Shown: piece by piece, positions 6,855-16,205 of the stretch
How positions within the stretch are numbered: the stretch's first letter is position 1
Layout: every line of letters begins with the position of its first letter
From: a virus
DNA length: 38,638 nucleotides
Virus record (IMG/VR): IMGVR_UViG_3300003890_000037
Span: 1 to 38,638 of that record
Reading direction: 5' to 3' (one strand)
Notes under the pieces: model-generated
Databases searched by the model: none
What the model was told of the DNA's origin: nothing
What the model saw: only the letters and a program-made list of their open reading frames with translations
Made by a program: the position numbers and the translations under genes

Positions 6855-8753
6855 ATGCCAATGCACTATAGTGGCGACGAGCCCTTTGAAAGATCAAAAG
6901 AGCAGATTCAAGAGTCTCTGCGAGAGCAGCGGATTGTTGAGATGGTTCGTGCTTTCATGGAACGCTCGCAAGCCTATCGCGAGCCTTTCTTAGAGCTAGC
7001 TCGAAAAAGTCGTGAGATGTATGAAACGTGGCAGTCGCCCTCGACTTCGCAGATCCAACGCGCCAACTTAAAGCTGCCGTTTGGGTTTACGGTGATTGAG
7101 ACGCAGCTGCCTCAGATCATGGATATCTTTTTTCAGAGTGGTAGCTCCCCTGTCCGTTTTATCGGACGGGGTCCAGATGATGCAAAATGGGAGAATTTAC
7201 TTACGGACTTTCATCAGTATCAGCTTGAGGAAATGTCCTTTGAGACGAAAACAGCCGCCTTTATTAAGAGCTTGCTTCTTGATGGGACGGCGATCTGTAA
7301 AGTTCCCTATCGATTTAAGGAACTCGAGGTTATTCGTAGACTTTCTATTATAAACCCACAAAGTGGTGAGGTCGAGACGCGGAAATTCCCGGTTGTGGAA
7401 GAAATCTTCGATCAGCCAGATCTTGAGCCTGTCGCTATTTATGATTTCTTTCCTGATTGGTCTGTTAAGATACCGGGCGATATTACTTCGATGCGCGGCT
7501 GCGTGCATCGCTCATATCGTACTCTTGCTTCGCTTCGCTCTGATCGGAAGTATAAGAATTTAGATAAATTGGAGCAGAGTCTTACGATTAAAGGGACTTC
7601 AGCGTGGGCTCCTCCTTACTACGATAATGATGGCTTTAAACGAGACTTTGAGCGTCTTCAGGATCAAGCAGAGACTGGGATCAAGGATGGTCGGATTGAG
7701 ATTTGGGAATACTGGGGTCTATATGATCCTCAGCAGAATGGGAATTTCAAAGAATATTTGATTGTTATTGCCAATGGTGATGTAGTTATTCGTGCTGAAG
7801 AGAACTTCTATGACTATAAATTTAAGCCCTTTGTTGCTTCAGTAAACTATATCCGCGAAAACGAATTCTACGGAATTCCCGAATTGTTGGCAATTCGTCC
7901 TCTAATTAAGGAAGCAAATACGCTGCGTAATGCCCGTTTAGACGTCGTGAACCTTTCTGTTAATCCAATGATGTTGGTAGATAGGGCTGGTGGAATTGTT
8001 GCAAAGAGTCTCTTTAGTCGGCCTGGGGGCGTGGTCTGGACTAATGATATGAATGCAGTTAAGCCATTGGAAGTGCGAGATCCTTCGGCTGGTTCACTGA
8101 ACGAGTTTTCGCTGATCCAGCAGGATATTCAGAATGCGACTGCTCTTGTGAATGCCGCTCCAACAGTAAGCCAACTTGGGAAGCAGTTTGGGCGATCTGC
8201 TACCGGCGTCAATTTTATCCAAGGGTTAAGTTCTTCGCGAGTAGGGTTGAAGGCTCGTTTACTGGCTGATCTCTATTTTAAGCGAGTTGCTTGGATTATG
8301 CTAATGACGAATCGGCAGTTTGTGACCGACGAGAAGTGGGTTCGAGTGTCTGATCCAAATGCCCCAAACCCCTTCCAAGTATTGCCCCCAGATGCCTTTT
8401 TTCAAAAGTTTGATTTTGCAGTTAGTACCAACTTGGATTCGGGGGGCGTTGAGGGGCAGTTTCAAAAGATGCAGTCCGTTAGCCAGATTCTTCAAGCAGC
8501 GGAACAGAGTCAGCCAGGAACGGCTAAGATGGATGTTCTTTTAGAAGCGCTTCTACGCCCGATTTTGGGACGCCAAACCAAACGTTTTGTTCGATCTGAC
8601 GAAGAGCGTCAGCAAATGCAACAGCAGCAGCTTGCAGCTACGCAGATGCTTAACGCCCAAATTGGTAAGGCAGCCCCGCAACCGAATGCCGGAGCTGTTG
8701 CCTCTGTGTCGCCCACAGAGCAGGTACTCTCAAATCTAGGTCTGCGTACCTAG
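6855..8753 (+). CDS. Portal (head-tail connector) protein
   Basis: 632 residues directly after TerL and before scaffold and capsid, the usual place for the portal. It has the long mixed helical/beta composition of podovirus portals: a charged N-terminal helix, a central region with NPMMLVDR and GGVVWTND, and a Gln-rich C-terminal tail (EERQQMQQQQ) like a barrel end. It would form the dodecameric ring through which DNA enters and leaves. No catalytic motif. Identification rests on size, order and general similarity, not on one signature. Confidence 0.85.
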   Translation: MPMHYSGDEPFERSKEQIQESLREQRIVEMVRAFMERSQAYREPFLELARKSREMYETWQSPSTSQIQRANLKLPFGFTVIETQLPQIMDIFFQSGSSPVRFIGRGPDDAKWENLLTDFHQYQLEEMSFETKTAAFIKSLLLDGTAICKVPYRFKELEVIRRLSIINPQSGEVETRKFPVVEEIFDQPDLEPVAIYDFFPDWSVKIPGDITSMRGCVHRSYRTLASLRSDRKYKNLDKLEQSLTIKGTSAWAPPYYDNDGFKRDFERLQDQAETGIKDGRIEIWEYWGLYDPQQNGNFKEYLIVIANGDVVIRAEENFYDYKFKPFVASVNYIRENEFYGIPELLAIRPLIKEANTLRNARLDVVNLSVNPMMLVDRAGGIVAKSLFSRPGGVVWTNDMNAVKPLEVRDPSAGSLNEFSLIQQDIQNATALVNAAPTVSQLGKQFGRSATGVNFIQGLSSSRVGLKARLLADLYFKRVAWIMLMTNRQFVTDEKWVRVSDPNAPNPFQVLPPDAFFQKFDFAVSTNLDSGGVEGQFQKMQSVSQILQAAEQSQPGTAKMDVLLEALLRPILGRQTKRFVRSDEERQQMQQQQLAATQMLNAQIGKAAPQPNAGAVASVSPTEQVLSNLGLRT

Positions 8754-8765
8754 TTAGGAGAGAAT

Positions 8766-9122
8766 ATGTTGTATAAAAACGAAGTGATTCGCCCATATGA
8801 CCCTGAGACGGGGACAGAGCTTAGTGATCTAGCCGCCCAATTGTCCGATGAAGAGACACGGGAAGCTATCGCAGCCGGTTTAGCGCTGGAAGAGATGACG
8901 CGTTCTAAAGGCTGGGAGATCTGCGATAACTTTTTAAAGAGCATGATTGAGCGGTATCGCGATGTACTCACAACCGAAACAGATTTTGAAAAGCTTAAAC
9001 GTATCCAGGAAGCCATTAAATGTTATCAGAGTCTTCTGAATTACATTGAATGGCGAATCCATGATGCGAAACGTCTTCAACTAACCCCGGACCCGGCATT
9101 TGCCGGTCAATCCAAGGAGTAA
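8766..9122 (+). CDS. Hypothetical head-region protein
   Basis: 118 residues, ATG preceded by TTAGGAGA. Acidic, mostly helical, no Cys residue except one in each half. It sits between the portal and scaffold genes, with a 3-bp gap to the scaffold. Small helical proteins in this position often help head assembly, but nothing in the sequence proves a function. Confidence 0.65.
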   Translation: MLYKNEVIRPYDPETGTELSDLAAQLSDEETREAIAAGLALEEMTRSKGWEICDNFLKSMIERYRDVLTTETDFEKLKRIQEAIKCYQSLLNYIEWRIHDAKRLQLTPDPAFAGQSKE

Positions 9123-9125
9123 CCA

Positions 9126-9935
9126 ATGGAAGACAAAAAACAAGACGAGCAAACCGAACAGATGTCGGCCTCGGAACAGGGCCTTGAGGGACAGGGCCAG
9201 CAGACCCCCAATGAGGGACAATCTGCTTCATCTGATGAGTTAAACTCAATCCCACAGAAGTTCGTAGGTAAGAGCGCTGCAGAAATTCTGCAAGCTTACC
9301 AAGCTCTTGAAAAAGAGAGTGGTCGCCTACGGTCTGAACTGGGTTCAACTCGAAAAGAGCGCGAGGATCTTGAACGTCGCTATCGTGAGATAGAGAAGCA
9401 GCGGCTTCAGCCGATGCCAACTCAAGCCCCTCCGCCTCAGCATAATCCACAGCCGGATCTTGACCCTTTTTCGGCTCTTGAGAGCAAGTTCGACGAAGAT
9501 CCTAAGATGGCCATAAAGGAAGCTTTACGGCGTCAGCAGGAAATTTTTCAACGAACGACTCAAGAACAGAGTATTCAGCAGCGTGCTTATGAAGCGCAGC
9601 AATACTACTGGCAGCAGAAACAGGCTAATCAGGATTTTGCTCGACGAGAAACGCTGATGCAGCAAGCTGTGCAGCAGTATGGTGATCTTATTCGACCTGA
9701 AATGCTTAATAGCGTGAAGACTCTTCAGCTACTTGATGCGTTATCGCGTGGAATGGATATTCCGTACTATGAGCGGCAGGCTGTAGAGCGAGCTAAGAAA
9801 GATGGGCTTTCTTCTCGCGAAGAGAAACGCCGAGCCCAAAGTGAATCCTCATTTTCTGACGGTGATCGAACTGTCGATATTGACAAGCTATCAACCGCTG
9901 AGATTGAGAAACTCTACGGGTTCGCTAATAAATAG
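9126..9935 (+). CDS. Scaffolding protein
   Basis: 269 residues, highly charged and Gln/Glu-rich, with a disordered acidic N-terminus (QDEQTEQ), a coiled-coil stretch near residues 55-95, a Pro-rich linker near 98-112 and another Gln-rich helix. The end (STAEIEKLYGFANK) is a short basic/hydrophobic helix that may bind capsid. This composition and its position directly before the major capsid gene are typical of podovirus scaffolds. SD AAGGAG precedes ATG. Confidence 0.85.
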   Translation: MEDKKQDEQTEQMSASEQGLEGQGQQTPNEGQSASSDELNSIPQKFVGKSAAEILQAYQALEKESGRLRSELGSTRKEREDLERRYREIEKQRLQPMPTQAPPPQHNPQPDLDPFSALESKFDEDPKMAIKEALRRQQEIFQRTTQEQSIQQRAYEAQQYYWQQKQANQDFARRETLMQQAVQQYGDLIRPEMLNSVKTLQLLDALSRGMDIPYYERQAVERAKKDGLSSREEKRRAQSESSFSDGDRTVDIDKLSTAEIEKLYGFANK

Positions 9936-9945
9936 GTAATATACA

Positions 9946-10947
9946 ATGGCAGCCTTAACAACGACTGGGACAAATCCTTCCGGTCTTAGTAAGAACCTAC
10001 ATTCGTATTACGAGCGGAAACTTCTCGAAACACTTGAGCCTCGTCTTGTGCTCTATCCTCTTGGAATGAAACAGAGAATGCCAAAGGGTATGGGAAAAGA
10101 CATTAAGTGGTTGAGATATGGATCTGTTTCTGAAAGCACTACCCCGCTTTCGGAAGCGGTTGTTCCCTCGGAAATCGATGTGGAATCCAATACCTTCACG
10201 TCGCAGATTAAACAATATGGTCAGTATTCGAAAGTTTCTGATCTGTTGGTTGATACCGCGATTGATCCTGTGCTGAAATCGCTCTCTGAGCGTTTCGGTT
10301 TAGCTGCTTCGAAAACTATCGAAGCGTTGATTATCGCGGAACTTGACGCTAGCGCCGCAATTCGGCGTGTGAATGGTCAGGCGAACGATGCTGCGATGAC
10401 CTCTGCGGATGTTCTGAATCATAAAGAACTTATCCGAGCGATGGTCGCGCAGAAAAAAGAGTTCGTCGGTCCTCACGAGTCAGGCTCCTATGTGGCCGTT
10501 CTCCATCCGTTTATGGAATACGATCTTAAATCGGATTCACAAGCCGGATCATGGCTCGATGTTAGCAAGTATAACAATGAGCAGCAGATTCTGCGTGGAG
10601 AATTTGGACGCATGTATGGCATGAAGCTCCTTGTCTCTGACAAGATGTCTTCTATTGCTGCTGGTGTCGATGATCCGAATGAGTCTGGAACCTCGCTGGC
10701 AGGCGTTAGCCTCTATAACAACTATGTTATCGGGGAAGAAGCTTTCGGCGTTGTTGAACTCGAGCGCGAAAGCGTGCGAATGATCATAAAGCCTCACGGC
10801 TCTGCGGGCGTTAATGACCCGTTGGATCAGATCGCAACGGTCGGCTATAAGATTCATGGTTTCGCCGTGAAGTACTTTGGTTCGACTGACAGCGGAAACT
10901 CTGCAAAACGAGTGATTCGCATTAAAGCAGCTTCGGCACTGTCCTAA
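9946..10947 (+). CDS. Major capsid protein, N4-gp56 family
   Basis: 333 residues. Landmarks of the N4-gp56-type HK97-fold capsid protein are visible: YYERKLLETLEPRLV near the N-terminus, an SE--TPLSEAVVP stretch, an IKQYGQYSKVSDL strand, the VAVLHPFMEYDLK segment and a C-terminal IATVGYKIHGFAVK. No separate decoration or protease gene is seen next to it. An 8-bp hairpin follows, suggesting strong expression and partial termination after the gene. Confidence 0.92.
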   Translation: MAALTTTGTNPSGLSKNLHSYYERKLLETLEPRLVLYPLGMKQRMPKGMGKDIKWLRYGSVSESTTPLSEAVVPSEIDVESNTFTSQIKQYGQYSKVSDLLVDTAIDPVLKSLSERFGLAASKTIEALIIAELDASAAIRRVNGQANDAAMTSADVLNHKELIRAMVAQKKEFVGPHESGSYVAVLHPFMEYDLKSDSQAGSWLDVSKYNNEQQILRGEFGRMYGMKLLVSDKMSSIAAGVDDPNESGTSLAGVSLYNNYVIGEEAFGVVELERESVRMIIKPHGSAGVNDPLDQIATVGYKIHGFAVKYFGSTDSGNSAKRVIRIKAASALS

Positions 10948-10959
10948 GCTAATTAGAGG

Positions 10960-10984
10960 GAGGGGAGGGCTTGACTCTCCCCTC
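10960..10984 (+). terminator. Hairpin after the capsid gene
   Basis: GAGGGGAG (10960-10967) pairs with CTCCCCTC (10977-10984) around a 9-nt loop. No T-run follows. Hairpins after capsid genes commonly stabilise the upstream mRNA or attenuate downstream transcription. Confidence 0.45.
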
Positions 10985-10990
10985 TATCTG

Positions 10991-11479
10991 ATGAGATCAC
11001 CCATCATAAATAGTATGTATATACATGATTTCCAATCGAAACTTCAGAAGTTAAATCCGAGGCTCTATGTGAATACGGAATCTAAGTCTCGTATTCATCG
11101 GGAGATCTATAGTCATGGTATTTACTACAAAGCGGAAAAACGACAGAGTCCAACTTTAGGGACGGAGCACTTGCATAGTAGTCAGGCAAAGTATCTAGAA
11201 GGTCTTGAGAGTGGCCAACTCGATACATTTATCTGTGGAATTCCAGCTGGGGAAGTTCCTGAATATGAAGTATTTGACTTTGAGCAAACTCGCATCCTGA
11301 TGACGGGCTGGCGAAGTATTATAATGGCGCTGGTAAAACAGAAGTTAGTTGACTTAGATAAAGCTCGTAACCTGTTTAATTGCCAATCGCTTGGCGAGAG
11401 TGATTACGATAAAATGGATTTTTTCAAGAAATTTGAATTTGCTAAGAAGCTGGCTAAGAAGGAAGGTTCGAATGCCTAG
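10991..11479 (+). CDS. Hypothetical protein between capsid and adaptor genes
   Basis: 162 residues, mixed charge, no family recognised. The N-terminal 60 residues are basic with HREIYSHGIYYK; the C-terminal 50 are Lys-rich and helical. Two starts are possible, 10991 and 11012, and neither has a good ribosome site, so initiation may depend on coupling. It overlaps the adaptor ATG by 8 bp. Position suggests a head-completion or capsid-associated role. Confidence 0.6.
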   Translation: MRSPIINSMYIHDFQSKLQKLNPRLYVNTESKSRIHREIYSHGIYYKAEKRQSPTLGTEHLHSSQAKYLEGLESGQLDTFICGIPAGEVPEYEVFDFEQTRILMTGWRSIIMALVKQKLVDLDKARNLFNCQSLGESDYDKMDFFKKFEFAKKLAKKEGSNA

Positions 11480-12218
11480 TTTAACGCAAGGTTTTTCGAC
11501 TGCAGAGATTGTCGAGCGCGTAGTGAAATACGTAGGTAATACCAGTGTGGATTTTGAGAATTACATTAATAACTCCTTAAGTCTAGCCGAATTTCGATTC
11601 TGCAAGTTGCATGATTGGCGCTTTCTTAGGAAGGTCGGCCTGGAATTACCCGTTACCAGCGGAACCGCTGAGTACGAGCTTAGCCCTTCGACTATCGGCT
11701 TTTATATGTCAGCCGAGGATGTTGAGTCGATCTTCGATGAGACGAATGGCGTCTACTTAAAGAAGGTGCAGCTAAACCAGATTCGTCGTCTCGATCCTGA
11801 GACTGATGATGGTTCTGCAACTGATTCTGCGGCTCTTTGGGCTCCGATCGGTGATAACAAAATACGCCTATGGCCCCCGATGTTTGAGAGCGGTACCTTA
11901 AAGATTGATGGAAAGATTACGCCGCCGATGATTACGGCGGTGAGTAACTCGATTTTTCCCACTATTATTCCTCGCTACCAAGAGTCCTTTATTGAGTACG
12001 TGATAGCGATGGCTTTAGATCGAGAGAATGATGATCGCGCCCAGCTGAAGAAAGCTGAAGCGTTAGCTCTCATCCGAGCCGACATTCAAGATGACTTACG
12101 CGGAGCCGCAAATGGCTCTGAGGATCGAATCAGGCATATGAATGAAGCGCGCGGTGACGGCGCGTCGGGAACGATGAATCTTGATGCAGCACTCTGGGCC
12201 GCTTTCTGGAATGATTAA
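11472..12218 (+). CDS. Head-tail adaptor, tail tubular protein A-like
   Basis: 248 residues. An upstream TTG frame start exists, but ATG at 11472 follows a strong AAGGAAGG site and overlaps the previous gene by only 8 bp. Visible family-like features are LHDWRFLR near residue 45, GTAEYELS, the D-x-I-R-L-W-P-P strand and a helical C-terminus with FIEYVIAMALDREN. T7 gp11-type adaptors bind the portal and form the upper tail ring. The downstream gene starts in a TAATG overlap, as expected for the tubular A/B pair. Confidence 0.75.
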   Translation: MPSLTQGFSTAEIVERVVKYVGNTSVDFENYINNSLSLAEFRFCKLHDWRFLRKVGLELPVTSGTAEYELSPSTIGFYMSAEDVESIFDETNGVYLKKVQLNQIRRLDPETDDGSATDSAALWAPIGDNKIRLWPPMFESGTLKIDGKITPPMITAVSNSIFPTIIPRYQESFIEYVIAMALDRENDDRAQLKKAEALALIRADIQDDLRGAANGSEDRIRHMNEARGDGASGTMNLDAALWAAFWND

Positions 12219-14602
12219 TGAGTACCCGTAACTTCGTACAAGATGTTGAATATGGAGAATCAAGCGGTGTGGATAGCACTACGCCGATTTCTCAGTTAAC
12301 GCCTGGCTTTCTTAGAGATGCTAAGAATGCGAACTTGGGGACATCGGGGGGCTATGAAAAGCGCGCTGGTTATGTGCCTGTACTCGAGACGCCCTGGAGC
12401 ACATTCGAGATTCGATCGGCGGTTGAATTTAAGACCTCAGATGGGTTAATCTCCCAACGTCTCTTTTATGGTGTTTCAGGAGCAGATGGTCGGATTGGTA
12501 AAGAGAGCGGCAATACGATTGTAGATCTTCCAACATTCCTCCCTGCTGGGCCGAGCTTCTCTGGGATATCAGCTGCCGCAGCAAATCGTATGGCATTTGT
12601 ACAGCTCGAAGATCGTCTATTCATGTTTAATGGCGATTCGACTAAATTACCGGCGCTCTATGATGGGTCAGCCGTTCGAGACTTAGGATTAGGGGCTCAT
12701 CCGGATACAGCTGCAACGGCAAGTACACCAACGTCGGGCGGGAGTCTCTCGGAAGGTCAATATATCTATACGTATACATGGGCAATACGACAGAATGCTA
12801 CGAGCCGGATTCTATATCAAACGAACCCAGCCCCCCTTACCACAGTTGCTATTACCGCCGCCGGACAGAAGGTGACCCTCGAAATTCCACGCAGTCTTGC
12901 TGTGCTTAACAATACAGGCCTCTCATTGATTATACGGATTTTTAGAACCGTCGTGAACGGTACCGTGCCATTTCTGGAAGCTGAGATTTCAAACGCGGAT
13001 GATACATTAAACCCCCCGACGACCACTAATACATATGAGTCGTCGATTGCAGATGCTGAGCTTGAAGATGAGCAGCTGGAATATGATAATGATACACTCG
13101 ATGACTTCGCTGCTGAAGGCTATGACAAAGCCCAATTCCCAGTTGTAGCTCGAAATCGGCTCTTCGTCGTCAGTTCCCAGTTAAACGAAGTCCGTTTCTC
13201 AAAGATTAGTCAGCATGGCCCAATGCCTGAGACGTTTCCAGCATTAAATTTCGTCTCAACAAATGGTGAATTTGGGAGTACTGATAAGGTGCTGGGTCTG
13301 GGGCAGGTTAACGGTATTCCGATCGTGTTGAAACAGAAGTCCATAGGGCGGCTGGAGGAGATCGGGTTGCCTGAGGTTACAAAAGCTGAAGATCCGGTGA
13401 CATTTATTTATCGCGAAATGTCAACCACGGTCGGGGCTATCTCGCACTTTGCTCAGACTCAGGTCTATAACGAACTGATCTTTCTTGGTAAAGATAATAT
13501 ATATGCTACCGATGGGCAGCAAATTAGGCCGATCGGGACTCGCATCCAGGATACCATCTCACGCTTAGGGTTTAGTGCGGACAAGAACATTAGATGTTCG
13601 GCAATCAATGATACCAAGTTCCGTCGAATTTACTTCCAAGTCTTTCAAAGCCCATTGAGTTTAAGGCCCGACGTCGTCATAGTGGGGGATTATCAGCGCT
13701 ATCCCGATTTTAGATGGACGTTTTATACTCCCGGCGAGCGGCAACAGACACATCCCGGCATTCAGGCGGCTAGCTTCTTTCAGTTTCAGAACCCACTTGA
13801 TGGGTCTTTTGAAGTATTTTTTGGGAATTCGGGATTAGATCTTAGTGCTTTGAGTGGACCAGATCAGCGTGGGCAATATTTTAAACTGAATACAGGGGGA
13901 AATGACGACGGATTTGCAATTTACTTCAGAATAGTCTCTCGCCCGTACTCGCTAGGACAACCCTTGGTGACGAAGCTCTATAAGAATGTCTATTTACTTG
14001 CGGAATCGACCGTTGGCGTCTCCAACTTCGATCTTGCCGCCAGCTTTAACCTTGACGAAGCTGAAGAATTTGTAAAGAGTTTTAAGATTGCTGCGACCGG
14101 AAGTAACTGGGATAATCATTTCTGGCTTGGGATAGTGAAGTTAGCAACGACGGCGAATATCCCACTTAGCGGGAATCAGATAATTGACGGGGTGTTGACT
14201 ACTACCGGCGATCGTATCTTAGTGAAAAACCAAACTACCAAGACCGAGAATGGGGTTTATGTTGCTAGCTCGGGCGTATGGACGCGTTCAGGTGATGCTG
14301 ATGAGAATGCCGAGTTTGCGACCGGAATGGCTTTCGAAGTTGAGACTGGAACGGTGAATGCTGGTAAGTTCTTTGAATTGATTACCCCGATGCCGATAGT
14401 GCTGGGATCAACCAATATTGAATTTGATGAAACCACGACTCCGAATACCCTAATTTGGTCAACATCGGAGCGTGAGGAGTTGACCCAAAATTTGCATCGA
14501 AAAGCAAAATTCATGCAGCTTGTGATAAAGCAATTAGATTCAGATTCCCCTGTCTCTGTCTTTGGGTGGGGAGTATCTGGGTCAATCATGGGACCAATAT
14601 AA
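12218..14602 (+). CDS. Tail nozzle, tail tubular protein B-like, with inserted fibre module
   Basis: 794 residues, similar in length to T7 gp12-type nozzles. The N-terminus (SQLTPGFLRDAKNANLGTSGGYEKRAGY, read in pieces) and repeated beta-blade stretches (RLFMFNGD, NRLFVVSS, LIFLGKDNIYATDG) fit a beta-propeller nozzle. Residues about 640-738 carry the fibre module of the first appendage gene: VKLATTANIPLSG, DRILVKNQT, NGVYVASSGVW, DADEN. This insertion near the C-terminus is unusual. The start overlaps the adaptor stop by one base. Confident as a tail tube protein; the role of the extra module is unknown. Confidence 0.8.
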   Translation: MSTRNFVQDVEYGESSGVDSTTPISQLTPGFLRDAKNANLGTSGGYEKRAGYVPVLETPWSTFEIRSAVEFKTSDGLISQRLFYGVSGADGRIGKESGNTIVDLPTFLPAGPSFSGISAAAANRMAFVQLEDRLFMFNGDSTKLPALYDGSAVRDLGLGAHPDTAATASTPTSGGSLSEGQYIYTYTWAIRQNATSRILYQTNPAPLTTVAITAAGQKVTLEIPRSLAVLNNTGLSLIIRIFRTVVNGTVPFLEAEISNADDTLNPPTTTNTYESSIADAELEDEQLEYDNDTLDDFAAEGYDKAQFPVVARNRLFVVSSQLNEVRFSKISQHGPMPETFPALNFVSTNGEFGSTDKVLGLGQVNGIPIVLKQKSIGRLEEIGLPEVTKAEDPVTFIYREMSTTVGAISHFAQTQVYNELIFLGKDNIYATDGQQIRPIGTRIQDTISRLGFSADKNIRCSAINDTKFRRIYFQVFQSPLSLRPDVVIVGDYQRYPDFRWTFYTPGERQQTHPGIQAASFFQFQNPLDGSFEVFFGNSGLDLSALSGPDQRGQYFKLNTGGNDDGFAIYFRIVSRPYSLGQPLVTKLYKNVYLLAESTVGVSNFDLAASFNLDEAEEFVKSFKIAATGSNWDNHFWLGIVKLATTANIPLSGNQIIDGVLTTTGDRILVKNQTTKTENGVYVASSGVWTRSGDADENAEFATGMAFEVETGTVNAGKFFELITPMPIVLGSTNIEFDETTTPNTLIWSTSEREELTQNLHRKAKFMQLVIKQLDSDSPVSVFGWGVSGSIMGPI

Positions 14603-14625
14603 ACCTATAAATGAGGTAAACGACA

Positions 14626-15021
14626 ATGCCAGGTGGTTATAATCCGACGCCGAGTGCGTCCCTCAATCCAAAGTTCAAATATGAGCCTTCGATTGATGAA
14701 ACAAAAGTACTTGTGTTTGCAGGACGGGGAAATCTCTACGGTTGGTTGTTAGAAAACAACTCAGCTGGAAGTGATGTGTACGCTAGTTTCTATGACGCTG
14801 CTTCAACTGCGGCGGTGACTGTAGGAACTACCACACCCCTCTTTACGATCAAGATCAACGCAGGGTCGGCCTTTGGTCGAGATACCCAGATACATCCCTA
14901 TCTATTTACGTCAGCAGGGCTTGTGGTTGCAGTTGTTTCGACCCGCAATGGAGCAGGTGCTCCAGCATCGGCTGCAACGGGTCAATTCTGGTTTGAAAAA
15001 GAGACCGGAAATCCGCTGTAA
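14626..15021 (+). CDS. Small phage structural protein
   Basis: 131 residues. The pattern NLYGWLLENNSAGSDVYASF (an LYGW strand, then AxxYASFYD), TTPLFTIKI and an aromatic end occurs in many small beta-sandwich virion proteins. ATG follows GAGG. It lies between nozzle and collar-fibre genes, so a minor tail or decoration protein is most likely. No enzymatic residues. Confidence 0.6.
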   Translation: MPGGYNPTPSASLNPKFKYEPSIDETKVLVFAGRGNLYGWLLENNSAGSDVYASFYDAASTAAVTVGTTTPLFTIKINAGSAFGRDTQIHPYLFTSAGLVVAVVSTRNGAGAPASAATGQFWFEKETGNPL

Positions 15022-15050
15022 GCTAGTCCACTAAAGAAGAAGGAGCGAGA

Positions 15051-16202
15051 ATGCCATTACTAAACTTCAGTCAATTTGTTGCCGGGACACGCGCCAAATC
15101 GAGCGATGTGAACGACAACTTTGCGGCTATCAATGCTTGGCTCCAAGCTGGTTCGATTGAACAGAGCTACCTGGCTGAGTTCACGGGCGCTATTGAGTGG
15201 AATATCTCGTCTCCTGCTAGCAAGGCGATTTCGGTTATCCAGAATTCCAGCGATAATACAATTGATATCTTACAAGGGGTTGCCTTAGCGCCTAATGGGG
15301 CGATCCTAAAAATCACTGATAATGCGAATGAATCATCTGCGATTGCAGCTCTTGCCTATATTAATATGACCAGCGCAAGTGCAAGTGGGCGTGCGGTCCG
15401 AGTTGACTATGGCGGGAATGTTAATTTTACAATTCGTAAAGATGTAATCAGTATCCCGTCACGAACAACTACACAACGAAATAGTGTTTCCAGCCCTATT
15501 GATGGGGAAATGTTATATAACAGTGACCGCAAAGCTGTTGAAGTTTACGATGGAACAAATTGGGTCAACATTGCAATACCTCCGGGTGTTGTAGTTCCCT
15601 ACGCGGGGTCAAGTGCTCCGGCAGGCTGGCTTCTCTGTGATGGGCAGACAGTAACCGCAGCATCACATCCAGCTTTACATGCGATCCTGATTGCAGCTGG
15701 TAGTCCATATGGAACTGATGCCGGGAACCCTAAAGTTCCTGATATGCGTGGGCGCGTAGCCGCAGGTAAAAATACGGGCACCTTTTCACCCCTAGGGCAA
15801 ACCTTAGGAAGTGAACATATACAAGAGCATCAACATTCCCATTCTATTAGTGGTACTTTTCCAAGTCTATCTCATAGACATCATGCTCCAATGGCTATAT
15901 TTGACCTTCCTGGGGCTGTTGGACATTTTGGCGTTGTAAAAAGTGGTAATCAAGTTACAAGCCCATTTGGTACTGGAATCGTAACAGGGTCGCAATTATT
16001 TTTTAACTATGATAATAGCGGTTTTGGTGGTGGGGATGGTGGAAATACTATTGGGTCACCTGTATGGTTGCAAACAAGTGCGCCAGTTAGTGGAATGACT
16101 TCTTCAGTAAGCGGAAGTGTTAACAATGTATCAGGTGTTTCTGTAGGAGCTTCTGGTAATATTCAACCTTCTCTCGTTCTGAATTATATTATAAAGGTGT
16201 AA
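15051..16202 (+). CDS. Tail collar-domain fibre protein
   Basis: 383 residues. Residues about 183-240 match the phage tail collar domain: VPYAGSSAPAGWLLCDG, then SPYG and VPDMRGRVAAG. The middle is Gly/Ser/His-rich (HQHSHSISG), and the protein ends NIQPSLVLNYIIKV, the usual closing strand of this family. The N-terminal 40 residues are a short virion-anchor helix. Function: receptor-binding short tail fibre. SD AAGGAG. Confidence 0.88.
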   Translation: MPLLNFSQFVAGTRAKSSDVNDNFAAINAWLQAGSIEQSYLAEFTGAIEWNISSPASKAISVIQNSSDNTIDILQGVALAPNGAILKITDNANESSAIAALAYINMTSASASGRAVRVDYGGNVNFTIRKDVISIPSRTTTQRNSVSSPIDGEMLYNSDRKAVEVYDGTNWVNIAIPPGVVVPYAGSSAPAGWLLCDGQTVTAASHPALHAILIAAGSPYGTDAGNPKVPDMRGRVAAGKNTGTFSPLGQTLGSEHIQEHQHSHSISGTFPSLSHRHHAPMAIFDLPGAVGHFGVVKSGNQVTSPFGTGIVTGSQLFFNYDNSGFGGGDGGNTIGSPVWLQTSAPVSGMTSSVSGSVNNVSGVSVGASGNIQPSLVLNYIIKV

Positions 16203-16205
16203 TCT

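Noticed and set aside
9016-9450. 144-codon minus-strand frame across the 118-residue and scaffold genes
   Set aside because: Antisense to two genes with good ribosome sites; no site of its own.
11391-11471. TTG-initiated extension of the adaptor gene
   Set aside because: It would overlap the previous gene by 89 bp and lacks a ribosome site; ATG 11472 has AAGGAAGG.
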